Assembly (NCBI RefSeq): GCF_014205875.1
Contig: NZ_JACHEN010000020.1
Span: 1 to 64,000 of the forward strand
DNA from: Anaerosolibacter carboniphilus
Lineage (GTDB): Bacteria > Bacillota > Clostridia > Peptostreptococcales > Thermotaleaceae
DNA: 64,000 nucleotides
Direction of reading: 5' to 3'
The notes beneath the pieces are model-generated. The model searched no databases and was not told the origin of the DNA. It worked only from the letters and a program-made list of their open reading frames with translations. This document shows positions 35,589-44,489 of this stretch, in pieces. Within the stretch, counting starts at the first letter, position 1; every line of letters begins with the position of its first letter. A program made the position numbers and the translations under genes.

Positions 35589-35723
35589 CTGATGCTCTAC
35601 CTCCTGCTTTAGACGATGTTTCTCTAGTTTGCTATAGTTATATTCATTATTCTTGCCATTTAGGCATATTTTTTACCATAGCGATTAAATTTTATCCATC
35701 GTCATCAGTGAGGAGTGTACAAT

Positions 35724-36143
35724 ATGGTGAAACGCTACCCTATCTGTCGCAGTTTATTCCTTTATCTTCTAGGCATTCTTTGTGTTTATTATAGTCATAT
35801 CCTCCTTTCATTAGATTACTTAGCTTGGTTTGCTGCCATAACAGAAAAAAAGAATAGACTTTTCATCTACCTCTTAGCAAATCACGCCTTTGGCGGTGTA
35901 GCAATGGCAGTTACAGGTTTTGTTCTTTTGTTCTATTTAGCTTATACTGCTGCATCTAAGCTCCTCTATCACCGACATATAATCCCAAGGCTGCGTATGC
36001 TGATCCTATTCTGGATTTTTCTATTGTTCGCTTCTCTGATTTATCATTCTATATTTCTTTATCAGATTTCTATTTCCCTGCTTTTCTTCTCCATTAGCAT
36101 CTTTTTCTTTTTTCTGATTGCTCGCTATCTTATATTTCCTTAA
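35724..36143 (+). CDS. Membrane protein of unknown function, 139 residues
   Basis: A very hydrophobic protein with about four membrane helices and few motifs. I start at the ATG at 35724, with GAGGAGTGTACAAT in front, rather than three codons earlier. No family recognised. It is flanked by divergent and convergent genes and seems to be a single-gene unit with its own terminator. Confidence 0.6.
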   Translation: MVKRYPICRSLFLYLLGILCVYYSHILLSLDYLAWFAAITEKKNRLFIYLLANHAFGGVAMAVTGFVLLFYLAYTAASKLLYHRHIIPRLRMLILFWIFLLFASLIYHSIFLYQISISLLFFSISIFFFFLIARYLIFP

Positions 36144-36170
36144 GAAAATCAAATAAAAAAGCACCTATAA

Positions 36171-36199
36171 AAAAATCCACTGCTATTTTACAGTGGATT
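36171..36199. terminator. Bidirectional terminator
   Basis: A stem AATCCACTG / CAGTGGATT with an 8-base loop, between the membrane protein gene and the convergent microprotein gene. Confidence 0.7.
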
Positions 36200-36206
36200 A
36201 AAAATA

Positions 36207-36347
36207 TTATGCTATGGATTTTAAGAATTCTTTTTTTCTGCATGTCATCTCTACATATTGAGTCTCAGTGATCGACCCGTTCTTTAGCAAATCATCACAA
36301 AGACTAATAAATCTCTCAATGACATCCATTAGTTGTTTTTCTTCCAT
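36207..36347 (-). CDS. 46-residue cytoplasmic microprotein
   Basis: Reads MEEKQLMDVIERFISLCDDL and ends CRKKEFLKSIA. It is a helical, charged protein without a membrane segment. The ATG has GAGGGGGAAAAAT in front. A terminator lies directly after its stop. It resembles the many short helical proteins of clostridial spores and stress responses, but I cannot place it in a family. Confidence 0.6.
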   Translation of the reverse strand: MEEKQLMDVIERFISLCDDLLKNGSITETQYVEMTCRKKEFLKSIA

Positions 36348-36449
36348 ATTTTTCCCCCTCACTGTATTTCTTCACGTTTTTTAACATTAGTAGATTATAC
36401 GCCAGTGAAAGAGAAAATATACCTTATTTATGGATAAACTTTGTTTTTT

Positions 36450-36779
36450 TTACATCTTTCGCATTATACAAGACACTTTGGTTCCTGGCTCATTGGCAAT
36501 CCTAACATTTTGACCATTTTGATTTTCCAATTGCCCAATCCTTTGCCCTTGGAAGAATCCATAACCAATCAATACAAGGAAAAATAATATCCATGTCACC
36601 ATTGGTAAAAAAGTATTCTTTTTGAAAATCAAGTTTAAGCCGACTACCACAAAAACTAAAGGCCACAAATCATTAATTCCATCCCACAAAGACCAAGTGA
36701 TAAAACCTAGGTTTTCCATCATCCAGAATATGCCCAGTAGGATAAGAATAACCCCTGCACCGATATTCTTGTTTTTCAT
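36450..36779 (-). CDS. LiaI/DUF5668-like membrane protein
   Basis: A 109-residue protein with two pairs of hydrophobic segments in the LiaI-LiaF-like TM pattern (GAGVILILLGIFWMMENLGF, LWPLVFVVVGLNLIF). The open frame runs upstream to 36827. I use the ATG at 36779 with GGGAGAGAAATAAG in front, one base after the stop of the PspC gene. Such proteins belong to cell-envelope stress systems. No kinase or response regulator is beside it. Confidence 0.75.
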   Translation of the reverse strand: MKNKNIGAGVILILLGIFWMMENLGFITWSLWDGINDLWPLVFVVVGLNLIFKKNTFLPMVTWILFFLVLIGYGFFQGQRIGQLENQNGQNVRIANEPGTKVSCIMRKM

Positions 36780-36780
36780 C

Positions 36781-37203
36781 TTATTTCTCTCCCTTTCCCT
36801 TATAGATAATATAGATACCCCCGCCAATTAACAACAGTGGCCATAATCTTCCTATATCTATCCAATGGAAAAACTGCTTTGAAAAAAAGACAACACCTAG
36901 AACAATCAGTAAGACACCTGCCAGGGTTCTATTCTTTTGACTTATCTCCTGTTGTGAATGGTTTTCTCCATCAAACATAGATGTCTGCTCCTCGGCATGG
37001 TCCGCAATTCCAAAATGGTAGGGATTCTCTGGAATAATAATAATACTGACTAGATAAGCGATAAATCCGATACCTCCTGGCACTGTAATAAGAACCCACA
37101 GCAATCGAATGAGGGTTGGATCTAAATCTAAATATTCGGCAATACCGCCGCATACTCCACTGATCACACGATTTTTTTTTGATCGATATAATTGTTTTGT
37201 CAT
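36781..37203 (-). CDS. PspC-domain membrane protein
   Basis: A 140-residue protein. Residues 1-60 are a PspC domain (LYRSKKNRVISGVCGGIAEYL, given here as RSKKNRVISGVCGGIAEYL, then LDPTLIRLLWVL). The C-terminal half is a LiaI-like two-helix membrane region (RTLAGVLLIVLGVVFFSK, LWPLLLIGGGIYIIYKG). I start at the ATG at 37203 (AGGAGAGGCAAA in front). It forms a two-gene unit with the LiaI-like gene downstream. A role in membrane stress is inferred from the family. Confidence 0.82.
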   Translation of the reverse strand: MTKQLYRSKKNRVISGVCGGIAEYLDLDPTLIRLLWVLITVPGGIGFIAYLVSIIIIPENPYHFGIADHAEEQTSMFDGENHSQQEISQKNRTLAGVLLIVLGVVFFSKQFFHWIDIGRLWPLLLIGGGIYIIYKGKGEK

Positions 37204-37381
37204 TTTGCCTCTCCTTTCTTCCATTTGAAAATCCTAATAAATTCCCCGCATAAATATCTTTCATAATGTACTACGATAAAAAATCACAAAGGTATGCTGT
37301 CAGTAGTTTTTTAGAAACGAATGATATCGATTTTCAAATATAGGTAATTTCATTGGCTAACTACACTTTCAGATTAAATAA

Positions 37382-37412
37382 AATACACCAGCGATCAATC
37401 AACTGGTGTATT
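37382..37412 (-). terminator. Terminator of the VanW-domain gene
   Basis: A stem AATACACCAG / CTGGTGTATT with an 11-base loop and a T-rich tail on the minus strand. Confidence 0.7.
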
Positions 37413-37420
37413 CCAATGAT

Positions 37421-38794
37421 TTAGTCATTCATTTGCTTTTCTTTGGTGCCTACTTTAATTATTTTGGAAGTAGCCATATAATTATCTGTACTCATCGTCT
37501 TCACGCCTGCTAGGCTACCATCTATATATACCTCTTTGATGAGCTTTGACTTATAGCCTACATGCCCTGGATCTGTCACTTTTCTTTCACCGATAACCAT
37601 TGTCTCATCCTCAATTTCTTTTATAGGCGCTGGTATTGAAGCAATCGTTTGAGATATTAGCTTTACTTCTTTGTTATCCGCTGTACTAAACAATTCAAAA
37701 ATGATCTGGTTTCCTCTTATTTCACCGTGAATAAAAATGTTATGCGGTGTATTGTTTACAAATCTAAAATCCTTAGATCCCCAAGATACTGCGGCATCAC
37801 GACTTAAAGGTACATAGGGAACTGTAAGACTATGAGGATGTCTCTCCTGAATTTCTAAATCAAATAGTAATGCCGCATTATACAAGGTCGTTGATACTTG
37901 ACAGATTCCCCCGCCTAATCCAGTTTTCACTTGTCCATTGACATAGATCCCAGCCTCTTGATACCCATTTTCGATAGTCCTTTTACCGACGATCTGATTG
38001 AAAGAGAATTCTTGTCCCGGTACCAATACAGTTCCATCAATTGTCTTTACCGCTTTTTTCAAATTGTTTGTTCTTGTTCGATTATTTGGGTCAAAGGTAG
38101 TGCTGAAAACAGACACCCGTTCTTTCACCCCACCCTGTTCCAACTGGCTCTTTGAAATTTCTGGTGGAATTTCTTTTAATGGTATCTCAGCATGAATTTC
38201 TTTTTCAATCAAAGAGGGATCTATCATCTCAAAAAGCTCTTCTTTATCCAAACTGTAGCCAGACGCTCCTCCTATGATGATAATCTTTCCATTCTCGTAC
38301 TTGTACTGAGCATTTTGGGGTTGTCCCAATTCTATTTGATCAAAATAGTCTAGTGCTTCAATAAACTTGGCTTCATCCTTTGTATACGCAACCCTATATG
38401 CTTTACCTTGTTTCTTGATTTCATTATATGCTTTAATCTTTTCAATCAGCGTTAATTCATTTTCAACAATATACCTAATTTCATCAAGTATTTCTAATTT
38501 GTTTGTTCCGTAACCCAACATGCTTAATTCGTATTCCTTTTGATAGATTTTATCTGCATCGCTAAACACAACAATAATTTTTTTATCCATCATCTCTCTT
38601 TCAATCTCATTTAAAATCTCTTGAACTTCCTGAATGTCTTTTTTCCCTATAGAGAGATCATTAAGCATCACATTCTGGGGAAGTATTTTGTATATCTTTC
38701 CAACACTATTAATGCCAAAAGCAACAACGGGTGTTGCAAATATAATTACAATGATTGCAGTAATAAAAATTTTAAATTTAAAGACCTTTCGCAT
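37421..38794 (-). CDS. VanW family protein with G5 domain
   Basis: A protein of about 457 residues anchored by an N-terminal helix. The first half contains PG-binding-4-like repeats. The VanW domain is near residues 215-345 (PGQEFSFNQIVGKRT, GGGICQVSTTLYNAA, HPHSLTVPYVP). A G5-like domain is near 370-450 (KEIEDETMVIGERKV). Proteins of this make-up (YoaR-like) are exported and probably touch peptidoglycan; the biochemical activity is unproven. I start at the ATG at 38794 (TTGGAGGTGAAATGT in front). Confidence 0.85.
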   Translation of the reverse strand: MRKVFKFKIFITAIIVIIFATPVVAFGINSVGKIYKILPQNVMLNDLSIGKKDIQEVQEILNEIEREMMDKKIIVVFSDADKIYQKEYELSMLGYGTNKLEILDEIRYIVENELTLIEKIKAYNEIKKQGKAYRVAYTKDEAKFIEALDYFDQIELGQPQNAQYKYENGKIIIIGGASGYSLDKEELFEMIDPSLIEKEIHAEIPLKEIPPEISKSQLEQGGVKERVSVFSTTFDPNNRTRTNNLKKAVKTIDGTVLVPGQEFSFNQIVGKRTIENGYQEAGIYVNGQVKTGLGGGICQVSTTLYNAALLFDLEIQERHPHSLTVPYVPLSRDAAVSWGSKDFRFVNNTPHNIFIHGEIRGNQIIFELFSTADNKEVKLISQTIASIPAPIKEIEDETMVIGERKVTDPGHVGYKSKLIKEVYIDGSLAGVKTMSTDNYMATSKIIKVGTKEKQMND

Positions 38795-38980
38795 ACATTT
38801 CACCTCCAAATATAATTTTATCTGTAGCTGGATCTCACTAAATAATAAGTTTATATCACTAGTATTAAAGGGGTAGCTTCTAACTACTTAAGTATTAGAC
38901 ATATTTTTTTATAAAAAGTTTCATACTAAATCCTTCCTTTTATTTGAATATAAACTAGGAATATCCATATCATCTTGAAC

Positions 38981-39015
38981 AAAAAGATCCTTAGTAAATC
39001 TTAAGGATCTTTTTG
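38981..39015 (-). terminator. Terminator of the ZIP transporter gene
   Basis: A stem AAAAAGATCCTTA / TAAGGATCTTTTT with a short loop, just past the ZIP gene. Confidence 0.8.
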
Positions 39016-39039
39016 TCTCTTATTATCACATTTTTAAAA

Positions 39040-39849
39040 CTATCCTAATGCCACGTCCAATGTCATCATCACTGCAAACCCTAACATGGCGCCCATGGTT
39101 GCAATATCTGTGTTCTTCTCCATCTGGGACTCAGGTATTAATTCCTCTACAACGACAAAAATCATCGCGCCTGCTGCAAAGGATAGGGCATAGGGCAAAA
39201 TCGGCTTCATCATCATGACGGCGGCGGCTCCGATGACGCCCGCTATAGGCTCTACTATTCCAGACATCTGTCCATACCAAAAACTCTTCCACCTTGAAAA
39301 ACCCTCCCTTCGCAGAGGAACAGATACAGAAGTTCCCTCAGGAAAGTTTTGAAGTCCAATTCCTACTGCCAATGCAACAGCACCTGCCAAGGATGCAGAA
39401 GGAAGCCCAGCTTTCAATGCACCAAATGCTACACCTACAGCCAATCCCTCTGGTATATTGTGTAGCGTTATAGCCAAAACCAATAAAACACTTCTATGCC
39501 AGCTGGTTTGAATTCCTTCACTTTCCTCCCTTGGAAATCCGGGATGAAGATGGGGTAAAAATTTATCGATCATGCGAAGAAACATGCCTCCCATCAAGAA
39601 ACCAATCAATGGTGGAACCCATGGAGTAATCCCTGCTGCTTCTGACATTTCAATAGATGGCGCCAACAAAGACCAAAAGCTTGCTGCAATCATAACGCCT
39701 GCTGCAAACCCTAACATCACATCCAGGACCTTTCGTTTTACAGTTTTAAACACAAAAACAACTGCCGCCCCTAGAGCTGTAACAAACCATGTAAAGCAAG
39801 TCGCTAAAAAAGCTTGATATATGGGGTCAAGCTGAATAAACCATGCCAT
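39040..39849 (-). CDS. ZIP family metal transporter
   Basis: A 269-residue protein with eight membrane helices. The helix IV and V metal motifs are present: [15 protein letters not shown] and [19 protein letters not shown]. This is the ZupT/GufA-type branch that imports zinc and other divalent metals. I start at the ATG at 39849 (GGAGGAGGTACTTTGATT in front). A monocistronic unit; no metal-responsive site was recognised upstream. Confidence 0.88.
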   Translation of the reverse strand: MAWFIQLDPIYQAFLATCFTWFVTALGAAVVFVFKTVKRKVLDVMLGFAAGVMIAASFWSLLAPSIEMSEAAGITPWVPPLIGFLMGGMFLRMIDKFLPHLHPGFPREESEGIQTSWHRSVLLVLAITLHNIPEGLAVGVAFGALKAGLPSASLAGAVALAVGIGLQNFPEGTSVSVPLRREGFSRWKSFWYGQMSGIVEPIAGVIGAAAVMMMKPILPYALSFAAGAMIFVVVEELIPESQMEKNTDIATMGAMLGFAVMMTLDVALG

Positions 39850-40068
39850 AATCAAAGTACCTCCTCCCTAAAAGTTAGCCATAGCTAATAAATCATTCGC
39901 TCAATCTCATCATATGCCATGCCAAAAATATGGTTACATGAGATTTATATAAGAACTATGATTTCTCACTAAGGGATCCTCTTTGGGTCGAGTAACCATT
40001 ATTCTTTTCCTGAATATAATGAAACTATATATCTAAATCTTAATCATTAGTTAATGGAGGGATTTTTT

Positions 40069-41073
40069 GTGAAAAACTTTAAAGCGATTGCTTTACTGTT
40101 AATCTTCGTAATGCTTCTTTCTGTTGCATTAACAGGCTGCGGTGAGAAGGCGTTGACGAAGGTTAGGTTATCGGAAGTAACTCACTCTGTATTCTATGCG
40201 CCTCAATATGTAGCCATCTCCGAAGGATTCTTTAAAGAAGAAGGACTTGAGGTTGAATTGATCAATGGGCAAGGCGCAGACAAGGTAATGACGGCTCTAC
40301 TATCTGATCAGGTAGAAATCGGTTTTATGGGTCCTGAAGCTTCCGTCTATGTGTATAACCAAGGCAAAGAGGACTATGCAGTTAACTTCGCTCAACTCAC
40401 CCAAAGAGACGGTTCCTTCCTAGTGGCAAGAGAATCCATGCCTAGCTTTAGCTTTGAAGCATTAAGAGGCAAAAACGTTATTGGTGGAAGAAAAGGCGGT
40501 ATGCCTGAAATGACCTTTGAATATGTATTGAGACAGCATGGCATCGAGCCAGGAAAAGATGTAAATGTAAGAACAGATATACAATTTGCAGTGATGGCAG
40601 GCGCCTTTACTGGCGGTGAGGGAGATTTTGTCACATTGTTCGAACCCGTAGCTTCCTCCCTTGAAAAAGAGGGAAAGGGCTATATCGTCGCATCCATAGG
40701 TGCAGAAGCTGGATATATCCCCTATACATGTTATTCAGCTAAGAAAAGTTATATCGAGAAAAATCCAGAAGTCCTTCAAAAATTTACAAACGCTATTTAT
40801 AAAGGCATGAAATGGGTAGAGACCCATAGTGCTGCAGAAATTGCACAATCCATTGCACCACAATTCCCTGATTCAGATATGGAAATTCTAGTAAAGGTTG
40901 CTGAAAGATATAAGAACCAGGATACTTGGAAACCTGACCTTGTATTGACCGAAGATGGATTAAACCATATGATGGATATTATTCAAGCAGCAGGCGAACT
41001 GGATAAGAGGGCGCCTTATGATAAGATTGTAACAACCAAATTTGCTGAAGAAGCAATGAAAACTATTAAATAA
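40069..41073 (+). CDS. NMT1/SsuA-type ABC substrate-binding lipoprotein, orphan
   Basis: A 334-residue secreted lipoprotein. The lipobox is LTGC (Cys near residue 24). The body is an NMT1/ThiY/SsuA-like periplasmic-binding fold (SEVTHSVFYAPQYVAIS, EGFFKEEGLEVELINGQG). I start at the GTG at 40069 with GGAGGGATTTTTT in front; an ATG five codons upstream would lack a ribosome site. Such proteins bind sulfonates, nitrate, thiamin precursors or similar. No permease or ATPase gene is near, so it must work with a transporter encoded elsewhere. The mature start (ALTKVRLSEVTHSVFYAPQ) is like that of clostridial aliphatic-compound binders. Confidence 0.85.
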   Translation: MKNFKAIALLLIFVMLLSVALTGCGEKALTKVRLSEVTHSVFYAPQYVAISEGFFKEEGLEVELINGQGADKVMTALLSDQVEIGFMGPEASVYVYNQGKEDYAVNFAQLTQRDGSFLVARESMPSFSFEALRGKNVIGGRKGGMPEMTFEYVLRQHGIEPGKDVNVRTDIQFAVMAGAFTGGEGDFVTLFEPVASSLEKEGKGYIVASIGAEAGYIPYTCYSAKKSYIEKNPEVLQKFTNAIYKGMKWVETHSAAEIAQSIAPQFPDSDMEILVKVAERYKNQDTWKPDLVLTEDGLNHMMDIIQAAGELDKRAPYDKIVTTKFAEEAMKTIK

Positions 41074-41090
41074 TCTTAAAATATTACCAC

Positions 41091-41130
41091 ATAAATATGG
41101 CTTACTTCTTCGGAAGTAAGCCATATTTAT
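41091..41130. terminator. Terminator of the binding-protein gene
   Basis: A perfect 18-bp stem (ATAAATATGGCTTACTTC and complement) with a TTCG tetraloop. Confidence 0.85.
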
Positions 41131-41350
41131 TGACGGATATATACAATTCATCTTTTTGAACAAAACGAGTGAAATGATTACTGCCTTATTCTTTTTTCTC
41201 TTATTTCACCAGCAATATAAATTCTAGCACAGCACCTCCTTACACAAGTAATAGCGATTGGAAGCATTAAAAGTTCATTTTCTATCTTAATTTTTTCCTA
41301 AGTAATATGATATGCTATGTATAGAGTTTAATGAGGTGAGGTTATTATAG

Positions 41351-42580
41351 ATGAAAATTGGTGAGTTTGCAAAAAAACACAATGTATCTGTCGATAGGAT
41401 TCGTCATTATATGGATTTAGAACTCCTTCTGCCGCAAAAGCTTGGAGGTCATTATTCTTTTACGAAGGAAGATAGCACAAATCTTGTGGAGATATTGGAA
41501 TTAAAAAAGATGAATTTCTCCCTAACAGAAATACAGCAGCTATTTGCATATAAGCGTCTTACAGCGATGAAAACCAATGAGGATCAACTGCATTTTAAAA
41601 GATTTTTGGAAACCAAGAAAAATGCATTGCTTCTTCAGCAGATAGATTTGGAAAAAACTATACAGTATCTGCAAGAAAAAATAGAAGATATCCAGTTTGA
41701 AGATGCTTTACCCCATGGAATCCTTGGCATTCCCCTTTCCTTTATTCCTTCTATCTATTGTCCTTTATGCAATAAATCATTGCTGCTTATTGGCGGTCGC
41801 ATTGAGAACAACATGCTCATTGAGGGGAGCTTTCAATGTGACTGTGGTTATTCTGCCAAAGTGGCCAAGGGCATCTTGATATCCTTGGATCATGAAGATA
41901 TCGGTAAGATAACTCCCATTGATCAATCTTATACCACTTTGGATTATGTAATGAATACCTCTACAAAATTTATAAACTTTATGTATAGAGCAATTAATAC
42001 GGTAAAAGAAGCTCTAAAAAATGAAAACTTAGCGAATTCTGTTATATTAGAGCTTGGGACTGGATCTGGTATCTTTCTTCGGCAAATATTGGAGCAGCTA
42101 CCAGTAAACACCTTCTATATCATCACAGATCATGATTTGAAAAGAATACAAGGTGTAAAAAACTATCTACAGCGGGAATCCATTCATAAGAATTTTGTGT
42201 TTTTATGCACGGATTTTGAAAAACTTCCCCTGGCCAGTGCTTCTATTGACTATGCCATCGATTATTGGGGTTCCGTCACCTATAATCCCAAAGCCACTAA
42301 GTTTCTGCCCGATGTTTTAGCTCCAAAGATAAAGCAAAATGGAAAATATCTAGGTATATTTGTTTGCTTTAACAAACTATCTCAACGATTGAAGCAGCTT
42401 CCTGAAGAAAATCGTTGTTTCTATCGATCAGTCTATCTACAGAGCTTATTTGAAAAGTCTCACTATAAAACTTTAGAGTACAAAGAATTGGGATCTATTG
42501 ATGAGGCTGGGATCTATGAGCCTCTCATTGATGGGGGTTCCGTATCTGAACTCTATTGGTGTGGAGAGAAACGACGTTAA
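41351..42580 (+). CDS. MerR-type regulator fused to a zinc-ribbon SAM methyltransferase
   Basis: A 409-residue fusion. Residues 1-70 are a MerR winged helix (IGEFAKKHNVSVDRIRHYMD), followed by a coiled coil to about 120. A CxxC...CxC ribbon lies at about 136-162 (CPLCNKS, CDCGYSAK), as in RlmA-type rRNA methyltransferases. A class I methyltransferase domain lies from about 225 on (LELGTGSGIF near 233, then an aspartate after beta-2). It precedes an MFS exporter gene, with a terminator between. It may sense a drug with its C-terminal part or modify a substrate while controlling the pump; neither is shown by sequence alone. Confidence 0.8.
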   Translation: MKIGEFAKKHNVSVDRIRHYMDLELLLPQKLGGHYSFTKEDSTNLVEILELKKMNFSLTEIQQLFAYKRLTAMKTNEDQLHFKRFLETKKNALLLQQIDLEKTIQYLQEKIEDIQFEDALPHGILGIPLSFIPSIYCPLCNKSLLLIGGRIENNMLIEGSFQCDCGYSAKVAKGILISLDHEDIGKITPIDQSYTTLDYVMNTSTKFINFMYRAINTVKEALKNENLANSVILELGTGSGIFLRQILEQLPVNTFYIITDHDLKRIQGVKNYLQRESIHKNFVFLCTDFEKLPLASASIDYAIDYWGSVTYNPKATKFLPDVLAPKIKQNGKYLGIFVCFNKLSQRLKQLPEENRCFYRSVYLQSLFEKSHYKTLEYKELGSIDEAGIYEPLIDGGSVSELYWCGEKRR

Positions 42581-42581
42581 G

Positions 42582-42606
42582 AACATGGGGTCAACCCCAT
42601 GTTTTT
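42582..42606 (+). terminator. Terminator of the MerR-methyltransferase gene
   Basis: A stem AACATGGGG / CCCCATGTT with a four-base loop, then TTTTATTAT. Confidence 0.8.
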
Positions 42607-42640
42607 ATTATATCATTGCCTAATTTCCGTTTTTCTTGTA

Positions 42641-42671
42641 TTGACCTTGGGAGAACCCCATCCTTTAAAAT
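42641..42671 (+). promoter_or_regulatory. Possible MerR-type promoter of the MFS gene (19-base spacer)
   Basis: TTGACC (42641-42646) and TAAAAT (42666-42671) are 19 bases apart. That is the long spacer typical of promoters untwisted by MerR-family regulators. A short dyad TGGG-N5-CCCA (42648-42660) lies inside the spacer but is about two bases off centre. An alternative -10 (TTTAAA) would give a normal 17-base spacer. Confidence 0.4.
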
Positions 42672-42712
42672 AAAAGAAACAACACCTTATGGTGAAAAAA
42701 CATAAAGGATGG
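42658..42712 (+). repeat. Inverted repeat able to hide the ribosome site of the MFS gene
   Basis: CCATCCTTTA (42658-42667) is complementary to TAAAGGATGG (42703-42712), which contains the Shine-Dalgarno bases of the MFS gene. A second small hairpin (CACC-TTAT-GGTG, 42683-42694) lies inside. If transcribed, the outer stem would block translation. It would be outside the transcript if the promoter at 42641 is used. Confidence 0.5.
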
Positions 42713-42720
42713 TAATTGCC

Positions 42721-44010
42721 ATGATGTCCACATTGAAAAATAAAAATTTTTCATTAATATTATCAGGTAAACTAGTCTCTCTTCTTGGAAATGCCATTTA
42801 TCACATTAGCCTCATCTGGTACGTCCTCTCATTGCCAGGAGAACAGAATGGAAAAATGCTCACTTGGATTATGGTATTGGGCCTCGCTCCTGCCGTAGCA
42901 TTTGGAGGATTTATAGGAGGATTTGTTGATCGATATGACAAAAAGAAACTCATTGTGCGCTCTGATATCCTATCGGGTATTACGGTGTTACTCTTGGCTT
43001 TCTTAATGGATCAACAGCTTTTAAAACCAATACATTTGCTCATAGCCACCTGTATTCTGTCCATCTCAACTTCGACCCTATCTATTGCAGTGAGGAGCAT
43101 CATTCCTGAAATATTGACGGAGGGCGAGCTACAGGCAGCCAATGCCTCCAATCAATTTATTGAGCGTCTCACCAGTTTATTGGGTCTTTTATTTGGTGGT
43201 ATCCTTATATCCTTTTTAAGCGTAAACACTATATTTCTTCTCAATGGAATATCCTTCTTGATCTCAGCTATTTGTGAAATGTTCATCCAATATGCATCAA
43301 AGGCCAACCTTGAGTACCATACTAGGACTCACTCAGCTTTTAGGGACGATTTTCAACAAACCTTTCGCTTCTTATTTCAAAACAAAGATATCCTTACTTT
43401 AATGTTTGTCTTTACCTTTGTAAATCTATTATGGGATCCTCTCTTTATGATTGTGGTTCCCTACGTACTGAAAACAAATTTTGCCATCACACCCATAGAA
43501 TTTGGTGCCGTAGAAGCAGCATTAGGTCTAGGCTTCTGCCTAGCTGCCATCTATTTTTCAAAACGCCCCGGTTTTCTTCAACATCATGCTGTATTATTTT
43601 ATTCCATTATGGGCGTGAATACCCTTATCTCTCTTTTTGCTATCCCCATCATGTTTTATACGTTTTTTTCTAGTATAAAATATATATCTATTTACTTTGT
43701 TGTTATGCTCATGATAGCAGGTTTTTTTTCAGCTTCCCTAAATATAGCCGTTGCTACCCATTTGCAGAAAATAATCCCCCAAAATCTTCGTGGTAAGTTT
43801 TACGGAGTATCTACCAGTATCGGTCAAGGGCTTATCCCTCTATCCAGTGTGGTCATGGGAAGCTTTATCGGTAAGGTTCATTCCTATATATTCTTTGTCA
43901 TCTCCTGTGCCTTGGTTTACATGGTACTCTTATTTGTTCCTGCTGTATCGCGATTGACAAAACATTTATATGAAATAAAGCAGCATCAAGAGCCTTCCCG
44001 GTTATCCTGA
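42721..44010 (+). CDS. MFS exporter, macrolide-efflux-like
   Basis: A 429-residue transporter with 12 membrane helices, related to the MefA/DHA3-type exporters (NKNFSLILSGKLVSLLGNA, GFIGGFVDRYDKKKLIVRSD). The conserved loop GGFVDRYDKKKL follows helix 2. I start at the ATG at 42721; AAAGGATGG lies 8 bases upstream. The preceding gene encodes a MerR-methyltransferase fusion, so drug-induced export is a reasonable guess. The true substrate is unknown. Confidence 0.8.
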   Translation: MMSTLKNKNFSLILSGKLVSLLGNAIYHISLIWYVLSLPGEQNGKMLTWIMVLGLAPAVAFGGFIGGFVDRYDKKKLIVRSDILSGITVLLLAFLMDQQLLKPIHLLIATCILSISTSTLSIAVRSIIPEILTEGELQAANASNQFIERLTSLLGLLFGGILISFLSVNTIFLLNGISFLISAICEMFIQYASKANLEYHTRTHSAFRDDFQQTFRFLFQNKDILTLMFVFTFVNLLWDPLFMIVVPYVLKTNFAITPIEFGAVEAALGLGFCLAAIYFSKRPGFLQHHAVLFYSIMGVNTLISLFAIPIMFYTFFSSIKYISIYFVVMLMIAGFFSASLNIAVATHLQKIIPQNLRGKFYGVSTSIGQGLIPLSSVVMGSFIGKVHSYIFFVISCALVYMVLLFVPAVSRLTKHLYEIKQHQEPSRLS

Positions 44011-44071
44011 GCAATAGCGAAGAATCTTACGAATTTAATATCTTTTATACAAGATTCTTCGCTTCGCTCAG
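44007..44071. repeat. Long inverted repeat with GAAGAATCTT arms
   Basis: Arms CTGAGCAATAGCGAAGAATC (44007 on) and GATTCTTCGCTTCGCTCAG (ending 44071) pair over about 20 bases around a 22-base A/T-rich loop. The arm sequence resembles a dispersed palindromic element I have seen in clostridial genomes. It starts inside the stop region of the MFS gene and may also act as its terminator. Confidence 0.6.
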
Positions 44072-44144
44072 AATAAAACTTGCATATATCTGTTGTTTGA
44101 AAAAACAATATCGCACTTTAACAGAGGGTTTCTAAAGATGGTCC

Positions 44145-44182
44145 ATGGACCTGTTTTGAAGCCCACACCAAAACAGGTCCAT
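44145..44182. repeat. 14-bp inverted repeat
   Basis: ATGGACCTGTTTTG and its complement flank a ten-base loop. There is no T-run, so it is not an obvious terminator. Together with the repeat at 44007 it fills a gap without genes. Confidence 0.5.
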
Positions 44183-44193
44183 ACTATTATAAA

Positions 44194-44220
44194 AAGGGTG
44201 AGATCAACTCACCCTTTTTA
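44194..44220 (-). terminator. Terminator overlapping the stop of a microprotein gene
   Basis: A stem GGGTGAG / CTCACCC with A and T flanks; the T-rich end on the minus strand follows the stop codon at 44218-44220. Confidence 0.75.
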
Positions 44221-44394
44221 ACTCCATTTTGGTGTTCTAAAGTCACTGTCCTTTATCCGTTTTCCTTCTTCCTCGGAAACAATGTATGCAGATACACCCT
44301 GTTGATCATATTCTTTTACCTTCTTGATCGCTTCTTCCCGTGTCATTGGCTGGGAGATCGAAGCATCTGTTCGAATAACATATTTTTTGTTCAC
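44218..44394 (-). CDS. 58-residue conserved-looking cytoplasmic protein
   Basis: Starts with GTG (AGAAGGAGGATAATCT in front) and reads MNKKYVIRTDASISQPMTRE, then helical segments and ends DFRTPKWS. Short proteins of this design (a beta strand IRTDA, then EEAIKKVKEYDQQGVSAYIV, then SEEEGKRIK) are recurrent in Clostridia as conserved hypotheticals. No function is known to me. Downstream terminator and strong ribosome site support a real gene. Confidence 0.7.
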   Translation of the reverse strand: MNKKYVIRTDASISQPMTREEAIKKVKEYDQQGVSAYIVSEEEGKRIKDSDFRTPKWS

Positions 44395-44489
44395 AGATTA
44401 TCCTCCTTCTAACATTAGGAATCTAAAAGAAATTCATTGTACTTTCTCTAGTATTCCTCAATTATAGGAAGAAAGATTCATCTTTTGTT

